DNA from: Deltaproteobacteria bacterium
GTDB lineage: Bacteria; Desulfobacterota; Desulfobaccia; Desulfobaccales; 0-14-0-80-60-11
Direction of reading: 5' to 3'
Length of the DNA: 10,081 nt
Assembly (NCBI GenBank): GCA_023381945.1
Contig: JAMCQY010000309.1
Coordinates: 1 to 10,081 of the forward strand
Below, piece by piece: positions 1 to 5,223 of this stretch. The position numbers and the translations under genes were made by a program. The notes beneath the pieces were generated by a model. That model was given only the letters and a program-made list of their open reading frames with translations. It had not been told where the DNA came from and ran no database searches. The first letter of the stretch is position 1. The number at the start of each line of letters is the position of its first letter.

Positions 1-512
1 TCTGGCAGTCCCTGCCCCAGGCCGTACTGGTCCTGGTGGGGGGCACCGAATTTGGCCGCCGCCACATGCGGGAAACGCCGTTTCTCAAGGAACTGCGGGA
101 GCAAATAGCCCGGGCCCGGGGCCGGGTAGTGCTCACAGGCTTTATCCCGCCCGCCGAGATGCCTGCGGCTTATCTCCTGGGGGACGTCTTTGTGGGGCCG
201 TCCCAGATTGAGGAAGGACTGGGCCTGGTCTTTCTGGAGGCTGCCGCCGCGGGGCTCCCCGTCATCGCCAGCCGCATGGGCGGTATCCCCGAGATAGTGC
301 GGGATGGTGAAACCGGCCTGTTGCTGGAGCAAAAAGATGACTTTAAAGAACTATCCGAGAAGATTTTGGACCTGCTGCGGCACCAGGAGCGCCGCAAGCG
401 GTTGGGGCAGCAAGGCCGCGAATGGGTGCTGAAAAACTTTTCCTGGGAGCAGATCGCCGGCGGCCTGGAAAAGGTCTATGATGAGGTATTAAAGAAAAGG
501 CCACAGGGGTAA
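1..512 (+). CDS. GT4 family glycosyltransferase, C-terminal part (5' end outside window)
   Basis: The frame is open from base 3, upstream of the first in-window GTG, so the gene begins left of the window; 169 residues are visible. They form the C-terminal Rossmann domain of a GT-B fold, GT4-type enzyme. Visible marks are the strand ending in VLVGGTEFG, the VVLTGFIP strand before the acceptor/donor helix, and the nucleotide-sugar motif EEGLGLVFLE (Glu-x7-Glu), followed by AAAAGLPVIAS and GGIPEIVRDGETGLL. The family moves a sugar from a nucleotide-sugar donor to a lipid-linked or polysaccharide acceptor on the cytoplasmic membrane face. The exact donor and acceptor cannot be inferred. Other glycosyltransferases and an SGNH enzyme follow within 4.3 kb, so a surface polysaccharide or lipopolysaccharide role is likely. 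The C-terminus (FSWEQIAGGLEKVYDEVL) is normal for the family, so the 3' end is intact. Confidence 0.93.
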   Translation, partial: WQSLPQAVLVLVGGTEFGRRHMRETPFLKELREQIARARGRVVLTGFIPPAEMPAAYLLGDVFVGPSQIEEGLGLVFLEAAAAGLPVIASRMGGIPEIVRDGETGLLLEQKDDFKELSEKILDLLRHQERRKRLGQQGREWVLKNFSWEQIAGGLEKVYDEVLKKRPQG

Positions 513-566
513 AGGCGCAGGGCGAAACAGAAAGAAATTCATCTTGGCCTTTTCTCCTTCGCCTTT
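494..566. repeat. Interlocking inverted repeats after the GT4 stop (weak terminator candidate)
   Basis: A 10-nt arm GAAAAGGCCA (494-503) is matched by TGGCCTTTTC (545-554), and a 7-nt arm AAAGGCG (511-517) is matched by CGCCTTT (560-566). The order is A-B-A'-B', so the two stems interlock rather than nest; only one can form as a plain hairpin. The right arm is pyrimidine-rich, so it might end transcription of the preceding gene, but there is no compact GC stem with a clean T run. A degenerate dispersed repeat is equally possible. Confidence 0.35.
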
Positions 567-619
567 CCGGTTTCTGAAGCGGTGCCGGTGCGTAACCTCC
601 GCGCCAGGACAGCCAATTG

Positions 620-850
620 TCAGGAATCATTTTGAGGGACCGGCCGGTCCGCCACGGGCGGTTGGTTGCCTTGGATGGTAGGGCCTGGCTGGAGCGAATC
701 ATCCAGAGTCAGGACATAGGTTCCCATGGCCGCCAACATAAGGCCGATAATCAGCCAGGTGCGCCAGTCTTTGTGGAGCCCGGTCCAATCAATCTTGCGT
801 CGCGAGTTTCCTTTGCTTCCATGGGTAGGTTTGTGGCGGTGTGTTGTCAT
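620..850 (-). CDS. Small single-pass membrane protein, unknown function
   Basis: This 76-residue protein is not recognised. The N-terminus is basic and His-rich (MTTHRHKPTHGSKGNSRRK). One hydrophobic helix follows at about residues 31-49 (TWLIIGLMLAAMGTYVLTL), then a Pro-rich acidic tail (DDSLQPGPT to the end). The positive-inside rule predicts a cytoplasmic N-terminus and an external tail. The start is supported by GAGGA seven bases upstream on the minus strand (+ coordinates 858-862). A weak -10-like TATACT lies at + positions 870-875 with no good -35. A plus-strand frame over the same bases (617-934) gives a low-complexity product with no clear ribosome site, so the minus-strand reading is preferred. 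The gene is divergent from the GT9 gene, 87 bases away. It is small and could still be spurious, but the membrane helix plus ribosome site favours a real gene. Confidence 0.6.
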   Translation of the reverse strand: MTTHRHKPTHGSKGNSRRKIDWTGLHKDWRTWLIIGLMLAAMGTYVLTLDDSLQPGPTIQGNQPPVADRPVPQNDS

Positions 851-937
851 GAGATTTTCCTCAACCCGCAGTATACCTCAATAATGGCTGAAATTTCTAC
901 CCGCGATTTGCTTCCGAGCCGGGGGGTGGGATAGGTT

Positions 938-2095
938 ATGTGGCACAGGCTCTTGCTGTCACTTTCCCGGCAGTACCTGCGCCGGCAGACTCGGCGGCGG
1001 CCGCCCCGGCCCCTGTCCGAACTCGACCCGGTCCGGGTCAAGCGGGTCCTGCTCATCAGCAACACCGCCCTGGGTGACACCATGTTTTCCACCCCGGCCA
1101 TCCGGGCCTTGAAGGAGCGCTATCCGGATTGGGAACTGGAGATCCTGGGCCACCGGGTCTTCGGGGCGCTGCTGGCCCATAATCCGTACGTGTCGCGGGT
1201 CTGGGCCTACCCCGGCCGCAACCGGGGGCTCGTAAGCCTGGTCCGGGAACTGCGGGGCCGCCATTACGGCCTGGTCATTATCCTGCACGGCAACGACCCC
1301 GAGGCCACCTTGGCGGCGAGCCTCACCGGGAGCCCGTTCATTATCGGCTCGGCAGGCAGCCCACTGGCTTTCGCTTATTCTGCCCGGATAGAACCCCCCC
1401 ATGATCCTTCGACCCACGCCATCGAGCGCCGTCTCGATTATGTCCGGCTCCTGGGCGCCGATACTGCTGATAAACGGATGGACCTGTTTTTGACCCCGGA
1501 GGAACGAAGGGAGGCGGAGGCGATCCTGACCCGGCATTTCGGCACGGCGCCCCCGCTGCTCCTGGCCCTGCATCCCACCGGCTCCGATCCTTACAAATGG
1601 TGGCCGGCGGAGAATTTTATCGAGTTGGGCAATTTCTTAACCAAAACTTATAATGCTCCCTTACTGATCATCAGCGGCACCAAGGACCGGAAGAATGCCG
1701 AGGCCATCGCCGCGGGAATCGAAGGCCGCAGCCTGGTGACCGGGGGGCGTTATCCGCTGCGGCTGGTGGCCGCCTTGCTGAATAAATGCCGGCTGCTGGT
1801 GGCCAACGACAGCGGCCCTTTGCATATGGGCCTGGCCCTGAAGGTGCCCACCCTTGCCCTGATCGGCGCCGACCATCCCAGCCGTATCGGGCCTTATGAA
1901 GTTGTCTGGGGCGTCTCTCTGCATAAGCGGGAAGCGGTGTGCGCCCTGGAACCTTGCCTGTTAAAAAAGTGCCCGGAGCCCCGCTGCCTCACGGCCATTG
2001 AGGCTTCCGAAGTGGTGAAGCTGATCAAAGAATGGTGGGAGCCAAAATTTTTAAGTTCCGAGTTCCGGATTTCGAGTTTCAAGGAACAAGATTAA
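938..2095 (+). CDS. GT9 family glycosyltransferase (heptosyltransferase-like)
   Basis: A 385-residue protein of the ADP-heptose:LPS heptosyltransferase family (GT9, WaaF/RfaF-like). The N-terminal domain starts with KRVLLISNTALGDTMFSTPA (residues 35-54); the GD at 46-47 is the conserved family glycine-acid pair. The C-terminal domain shows LHPTGSDPYKWWP (211-223), LLIISGTKD (242-250) and the donor-site loop NDSGPLHMG (290-298). Near the end four cysteines occur at exact five-residue steps (C335, C340, C345, C350), a Cys-rich tail seen in various forms in GT9 enzymes. The family transfers heptose or a related sugar to lipid A-core or another lipid-linked acceptor in the cytoplasm. The first 33 residues are basic and Arg-rich. 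The last residues are encoded by a 7-nt tandem repeat and are unlikely to be conserved. A terminator follows 65 bases after the stop. Specific sugar and acceptor are unknown. Confidence 0.92.
   Translation: MWHRLLLSLSRQYLRRQTRRRPPRPLSELDPVRVKRVLLISNTALGDTMFSTPAIRALKERYPDWELEILGHRVFGALLAHNPYVSRVWAYPGRNRGLVSLVRELRGRHYGLVIILHGNDPEATLAASLTGSPFIIGSAGSPLAFAYSARIEPPHDPSTHAIERRLDYVRLLGADTADKRMDLFLTPEERREAEAILTRHFGTAPPLLLALHPTGSDPYKWWPAENFIELGNFLTKTYNAPLLIISGTKDRKNAEAIAAGIEGRSLVTGGRYPLRLVAALLNKCRLLVANDSGPLHMGLALKVPTLALIGADHPSRIGPYEVVWGVSLHKREAVCALEPCLLKKCPEPRCLTAIEASEVVKLIKEWWEPKFLSSEFRISSFKEQD
2056..2083 (+). repeat. Heptanucleotide tandem repeat inside the 3' end of the GT9 gene
   Basis: Four imperfect 7-nt units stand in a row: TTCCGAG, TTCCGGA, TTTCGAG, TTTCAAG. 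They encode the final residues of the GT9 protein (about SEFRISSF). Seven is not a multiple of three, so gain or loss of one unit would change the C-terminal frame; the stop would then move. Confidence 0.6.
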
Positions 2096-2100
2096 AGGCA

Positions 2101-2144
2101 GAGCGGTCGTCTATGGCCGCTCGTGGCGGGCCCGGCAGCCCGCC
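2101..2144 (+). other. Two hairpins between the GT9 stop and its terminator
   Basis: GAGCGG (2101-2106) pairs with CCGCTC (2117-2122), and GGCGGGC (2125-2131) pairs exactly with GCCCGCC (2138-2144) around a six-base loop. Together with the terminator that follows they make a chain of three stem-loops in about 110 bases. They may stabilise the mRNA 3' end or belong to a small structured RNA; no function is recognised. Confidence 0.4.
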
Positions 2145-2160
2145 CGTGGCCTTGGAGAGA

Positions 2161-2208
2161 ATGCAGCACTGCCGCCCGGCGGTGAATATGAGGCGGCGCT
2201 GCATTTTT
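2161..2208 (+). terminator. Factor-independent terminator of the GT9 gene
   Basis: ATGCAGC (2161-2167) pairs with GCTGCAT (2198-2204), and inside it GCCGCC (2171-2176) pairs with GGCGGC (2192-2197), with a three-base bulge (ACT) on the left side only. A run of five T (2204-2208) follows directly. The position, 65 bases after the GT9 stop and before a convergent gene, fits a terminator. Confidence 0.75.
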
Positions 2209-2225
2209 ATATTCAGGCTTAAAAT

Positions 2226-2299
2226 TAAATCCCCTTGCCCCCCTTTCAAAGGGAGGTCTAAAAGTCCCCCTTGGGAAAAGGGGGATTTAGGGGGATTTG
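2226..2299. repeat. C-rich dispersed palindromic repeat
   Basis: Blocks of AAATCCCC, CCCTTTCAAAGGG (2241-2253) and CCCCCTT...AAGGGGG (2266-2272 with 2278-2284), ending in GGGGGATTT, form a large imperfect palindrome. This type of C-run/G-run palindrome occurs in many copies in a range of bacterial genomes. On the minus strand the 2266-2284 stem is followed by a short T-rich stretch (ACTTTTAG), so it may also end transcription of the GT4 gene at 2322-3452. Copy number cannot be seen in this window. Confidence 0.7.
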
Positions 2300-2321
2300 A
2301 ATTTTTACGGTCAAGTCTGCG

Positions 2322-3452
2322 CTACAGTTTCTTTCTGTTGATCAATTCGCCATAAATCTCATTAATCTCCCGGCCCAGGCGGTCCAGGGAGAAATTTGCT
2401 TCCGCGTGGCGCCGGGCGTTGTCGCCTAATTTTCTGGCAAACTTAGGGTCAGCCAGGAGGCGTTCCAGGGCTTGCGCCAAGGCCTCCGGGGTTTTGGGAG
2501 GAATGAGCAGGCCGTTTTCACCATCCGTCACCACCTCCGGCAGGCCGCCCACTCGGCTTACGATTACCGGCAGACCTGCGGCCATAGCCTCCAGCAGGGC
2601 CAGCGACACCCCCTCGCTGTGGCTGGGGAGGACAAAAATATCCAGGGCGGCGAGCAGGTCGGGAATATCCTGCCGCTGGCCCAGGAAATGCACCCGCCCG
2701 GCCAGGCCCTTCCCGGCCGCCAACTGCTGCATTTCCGCTTCTCGCCGGCCGCCGCCGATGATCAGGGCCTCGATGGGGAACCGGTCCTTCAGGGTGGCTA
2801 AGGCCTCAAAAAACTCCCGGTGCCCCTTGCCCCAATGATCCAGCCGGGCCACCAGCCCCACGACTTTGGTGTCTTCAGATAATCCTAATTCCTTGCGTAC
2901 TTCGAGCCGCGGCCGGTGCTGCTGCAGCCGCGCCAAATCCACCCCGTTGTGCACCACCCTGACCTTCGCCGGGTTAAGTAAGCACTGTCCGATGAGATAG
3001 TCCTTTACTCCTTGCGACACGGCCAGGCTGAGGCCGGTGACGCGCCCCAGCCAGCGGCAGATCAAGCGGCGCTTGCGGGTAAAATGGGTAAAGCCGTGCC
3101 AGTGGTCCATGATGACCGGCACCCTGAGTAAGGCCGCGGCCAGGCGGGCGTAATTGCCCGGTACGTAACTGTTGGTGTGGACGATTTGAATTTTTTGACT
3201 GTACAGCACCCAACAAAGATGCAGGAAAAACCTGAGCCAAACCCAGCCGTTGAGCCCGGGCAGATTAAAGTGGATGGATGTTAAGTGGGGCGGGACCAGG
3301 TGTTCCCGGTCCGGGGTCAGCAATCCGGTAAAGACCCGGAAACGTTCTCGATCGAGACACGCCGCGGCCTCCAGTAACACCATCTCGGCCCCGGCGGCGC
3401 GTTCGGGCTTGATGATGAAGAGGACATTGATTTTGTCTGCCGGCATGGCCAT
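2322..3452 (-). CDS. GT4 family glycosyltransferase
   Basis: A complete 376-residue GT-B, GT4-type glycosyltransferase. The N-terminal (acceptor) domain begins with INVLFIIKP and GAEMVLLEAA (21-30), contains IVHTNSYVPGNY (90-101), a DHWHG loop (116-120), and ends in RVVHNGVDL (165-173). The donor domain has GLVARLDHWGKGH (199-211) with the Arg and Lys that usually contact the diphosphate, and the Glu-x7-Glu motif EGVSLALLE (280-288) followed by GLPVIVS and GGLPEVVTDGENGLL. Sugar and acceptor are unknown. The start is uncertain: ATG at 3452 and ATG at 3446 both lack a Shine-Dalgarno, and the leader is made of a dispersed palindromic repeat. No further ATG/GTG/TTG lies in frame before a stop at 3503-3501. 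It is co-directional with the SGNH gene upstream (82-base gap) and convergent with the GT9 gene. Confidence 0.94.
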   Translation of the reverse strand: MAMPADKINVLFIIKPERAAGAEMVLLEAAACLDRERFRVFTGLLTPDREHLVPPHLTSIHFNLPGLNGWVWLRFFLHLCWVLYSQKIQIVHTNSYVPGNYARLAAALLRVPVIMDHWHGFTHFTRKRRLICRWLGRVTGLSLAVSQGVKDYLIGQCLLNPAKVRVVHNGVDLARLQQHRPRLEVRKELGLSEDTKVVGLVARLDHWGKGHREFFEALATLKDRFPIEALIIGGGRREAEMQQLAAGKGLAGRVHFLGQRQDIPDLLAALDIFVLPSHSEGVSLALLEAMAAGLPVIVSRVGGLPEVVTDGENGLLIPPKTPEALAQALERLLADPKFARKLGDNARRHAEANFSLDRLGREINEIYGELINRKKL

Positions 3453-3459
3453 GGAATGG

Positions 3460-3523
3460 AACCACAGATAAACGCAGATGGACCCAGATAAAATTCGCGT
3501 TTATCTGCGTTCATCCGCGGTTA
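3460..3523. repeat. Dispersed palindromic repeat at the GT4 5' end
   Basis: The left arm AACCACAGATAAACGCAGAT (3460-3479) is matched, imperfectly, by the inverted right arm read as TTTATCTGCGTTCATCCGCG (3501-3520) and then GTT. Sequences of this 'ACAGATAAACGCAGAT' type are a recurrent intergenic repeat in many bacteria. It fills most of the 82-base gap between the SGNH and GT4 genes and supplies the GT4 leader. Confidence 0.7.
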
Positions 3524-3534
3524 ATCATTTCTTT

Positions 3535-4743
3535 TCATTTCACTACGGGCCGCAATTGTTCGCTAATGAGCCGGGCCGCTAGCTTCGAGCCGGTGGTGTT
3601 TAAATGGACCACGTCGTACATATATTGCGACTCCTGGGGAATCAGTCGGGCCAGGTCGATGACCAGGACCCCATTTTGGTGTCCCACCTGGCGCACGGCC
3701 TCGTTGAACTGATCATAAATCTCCTTAAACTGTGGTTCCGAAATGCCGGAATCCTTTTCGAAGCCGGCCATGGCCGCCTTGATTTTCGGGTCCGGATCTT
3801 TCTTGTAGCGGTTGAACTGGGTCATCAAAACCGGGGTGATGTGACGGGCTTTACAAATATATATGAAGGTTTGGAGGTTCATTCGAAATTCATTGAGAAT
3901 CTGTGCTCCATTAAAGGCAATCTTTTTGCCCCGGATGTAAGCGTATTCGTCCTCGGGGTCTCTGGTCTTCTTTCTAAAAATCTTGTGGCTCAGACTGCGG
4001 ATGGCCAAATGCAGGTTAGGAATGTAAGTATCCCGGGCCAGGGTGGAGACGGCCTTGATCCCGGTCAAGTCTTTATAAAGCTTGTAGTCGATGATTGGCT
4101 GGCGGGTGGGATTCCTGCTCCAATAGGTCTTATCGTAAATCAGGGCCACCAGGTCGTTGATGTTGTGCATCAGCACTACGGCATCGGGCTTTTGGGGGAT
4201 GAGCTTATTCAGCAGGATGTCCAGGGAGTGCAGGGAATTGTTGCCCCCCGCGCCGGAATTGATGGAGGTGACCTTCTTGCCGGTCTGTTGCTCCAGCAGA
4301 TTGCCGACCAGATAAGGAAAGCGGCTCTCTTCATCCGCATAGATGCAGGCAGTGGTGGAGGCCCCTAAAAAGAATATCTTGAAATCGGGCTTGGCGTAAT
4401 GGTGGTAAGGCAGAATAAAGCCATTGGCGTCAGTGCGCACCCGGTAGGGCTTCTGCACCAGACCGTCGCCTTCCCGCACCGCCTTGGCGGGGGGCGTATC
4501 CGTCACGTCCAGGTTGGGCTGGTACTCCCTGAGGTTGATATAACGCCGCTCGGTAAACAGCACCATTTTCTGGTTGTGGTTGATATAAGCCAGGACCTTT
4601 TCAGTGATTATAGTGGCCGCCACCAGGAAGATCATCAAGACCAGGACGATGGTTGTCTTGGGGTTGGCTTCAAACCAGCTTTTCTTTAAGTTCGCTTGTG
4701 AATCTGCTGCCATAATTTTCCGAACTTTCCTTCGCCTACACAT
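3535..4743 (-). CDS. Membrane-anchored SGNH/GDSL-type hydrolase or acyl-transfer protein
   Basis: A 402-residue protein with a short basic N-terminus, one membrane helix at about 31-48 (TIVLVLMIFLVAATII) and a large, probably extracytoplasmic domain. SGNH hallmarks are present in order: FFLGAST with Ser129 (block I), NSGAGGNNS at 162-170 (Gly/Asn, block II), HNINDL at 193-198 (Asn196, block III) and YDVVHLN with Asp377 and His380 (block V, Asp-x-x-His). Such enzymes hydrolyse or transfer ester groups, often acetyl groups on surface polysaccharide. The setting beside three glycosyltransferases supports a polysaccharide-modifying role, but the substrate is inferred. Start choice is uncertain: ATG 4743 has AGGAA immediately in front (too close), while ATG 4713 (residue 11) has GGAA at four bases and would shorten the basic tail. 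A TATAAT box at 4766-4761 would leave a leader of about 11 or 41 bases respectively. Confidence 0.85.
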   Translation of the reverse strand: MCRRRKVRKIMAADSQANLKKSWFEANPKTTIVLVLMIFLVAATIITEKVLAYINHNQKMVLFTERRYINLREYQPNLDVTDTPPAKAVREGDGLVQKPYRVRTDANGFILPYHHYAKPDFKIFFLGASTTACIYADEESRFPYLVGNLLEQQTGKKVTSINSGAGGNNSLHSLDILLNKLIPQKPDAVVLMHNINDLVALIYDKTYWSRNPTRQPIIDYKLYKDLTGIKAVSTLARDTYIPNLHLAIRSLSHKIFRKKTRDPEDEYAYIRGKKIAFNGAQILNEFRMNLQTFIYICKARHITPVLMTQFNRYKKDPDPKIKAAMAGFEKDSGISEPQFKEIYDQFNEAVRQVGHQNGVLVIDLARLIPQESQYMYDVVHLNTTGSKLAARLISEQLRPVVK

Positions 4744-4760
4744 TTCCTGACTTTTCCAAC

Positions 4761-4766
4761 ATTATA
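4761..4766 (-). promoter_or_regulatory. -10 box for the SGNH gene
   Basis: Read on the minus strand this is a perfect TATAAT, 17 bases before ATG 4743 and 47 before ATG 4713. No convincing -35 hexamer lies 16-18 bases further upstream, so it is only a candidate sigma-70 promoter. Confidence 0.4.
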
Positions 4767-4869
4767 CTACACCCGGTCTTATAAATCATTTGCTCAGGCC
4801 CCTGTCTCTGCGGTTAATTTTAGGAGTTATCTGACCACTGAACTACCGCCCAATGACCACTGCTTTCCT

Positions 4870-4884
4870 GGGGTGAATCACCCC
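4870..4884. promoter_or_regulatory. 15-nt perfect dyad, candidate activator-binding site
   Basis: GGGGTGA, one central A, then TCACCCC: a perfect seven-base inverted repeat. It lies about 185 bases upstream of the start site predicted from the sigma-54 element, a usual range for an enhancer-binding protein. It could also serve the divergent SGNH gene. The protein that binds it is unknown. Confidence 0.4.
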
Positions 4885-5036
4885 CTGTTTGATACCGATT
4901 CCCCCAACTTGGAGCCAGACTATGGCAGATTTCCTGGGCGAACCGGCTGCTTAGCATGGCAGGGCTAAGAATAAAAAATAATTAAAATTAATATGTTACC
5001 CATGAACCGGTTAAATTTTGCGCAGATCGCACCAAT

Positions 5037-5052
5037 TGGCACAAAATTAGCT
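5037..5052 (+). promoter_or_regulatory. Candidate sigma-54 (RpoN) promoter of the CoA-transferase operon
   Basis: TGGCAC (5037-5042) matches the -24 consensus exactly. TAGCT (5048-5052) matches the -12 element TTGCW at four of five bases and keeps the invariant GC. The GG (5038-5039) and GC (5050-5051) are separated by exactly ten bases, as required. The predicted start of transcription is near 5063, giving a leader of about 160 bases. Sigma-54 promoters need an enhancer-binding activator; none is encoded in this window. Confidence 0.6.
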
Positions 5053-5092
5053 TATAAGGCTTGTGGACTAATTCCATTGAATATCCGCGCCT

Positions 5093-5106
5093 GGCTCGAG
5101 CGAGCC
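5093..5106 (+). other. Leader hairpin
   Basis: GGCTCG (5093-5098), AG, CGAGCC (5101-5106) is a perfect six-base inverted repeat inside the predicted 5' leader, just before the purine-rich AAGGAGGTG at 5121-5129. The tight two-base centre means it may act as a DNA dyad rather than an RNA hairpin. Confidence 0.35.
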
Positions 5107-5154
5107 GCATTTCATTTTGGAAGGAGGTGGCTGACGCCGTAAGGAGAACCGCAT

Positions 5155-5223
5155 TTGACCTTAGCGGGCTCAAGTTTCCCTAAAGGTAACCTTGACTCAA
5201 CAGTTGATGAAGGAGGAATCTGA
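5155..5223 (+). CDS. Possible 22-codon leader ORF coupled to the operon
   Basis: A TTG codon at 5155 has AAGGAG (5141-5146) eight bases upstream. It opens a frame of 22 codons, with a product ending in STVDEGGI. The TGA stop (5221-5223) is directly followed by the ATG of the first CoA-transferase (5224), and the downstream gene's own Shine-Dalgarno (AAGGAGG, 5210-5216) lies inside the frame. The arrangement allows translational coupling. The peptide has no run of one amino acid as in classic attenuators, and chance is a serious alternative. Confidence 0.25.
   Translation: MTLAGSSFPKGNLDSTVDEGGI

Larger units (their letters stand above)
4744..5223. other. Divergent regulatory intergenic region
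   Basis: This 480-base stretch has no convincing protein gene longer than the leader ORF noted separately; a 61-codon minus-strand frame (4988-5173) lacks family features and is left out. From left to right it holds a minus-strand TATAAT, a 15-nt dyad, a small hairpin CTTAGC/GCTAAG (4950-4955 with 4964-4969), an AT-rich tract (about 4967-4996) that could bend DNA, a sigma-54 element, a hairpin at 5093-5106, and two Shine-Dalgarno-like sites before the operon's own. The density of elements suggests tight control of the downstream operon. Confidence 0.6.

Noticed and set aside
617..934. A 105-codon plus-strand frame over the small membrane protein
   Set aside because: No clear ribosome site or domain, whereas the minus strand gives a clean membrane helix and a good GAGGA.
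2226..3523. CRISPR array from the repeated palindromic blocks
   Set aside because: The two repeats are unlike each other, are single in the window, and have no regular spacers.
3604..4368. A 254-codon plus-strand frame opposite the SGNH gene
   Set aside because: The minus strand carries all four SGNH blocks in order; the plus-strand product has none.
4988..5173. A 61-codon minus-strand frame in the regulatory region
   Set aside because: No family features, and it covers the sigma-54 element and leader signals.
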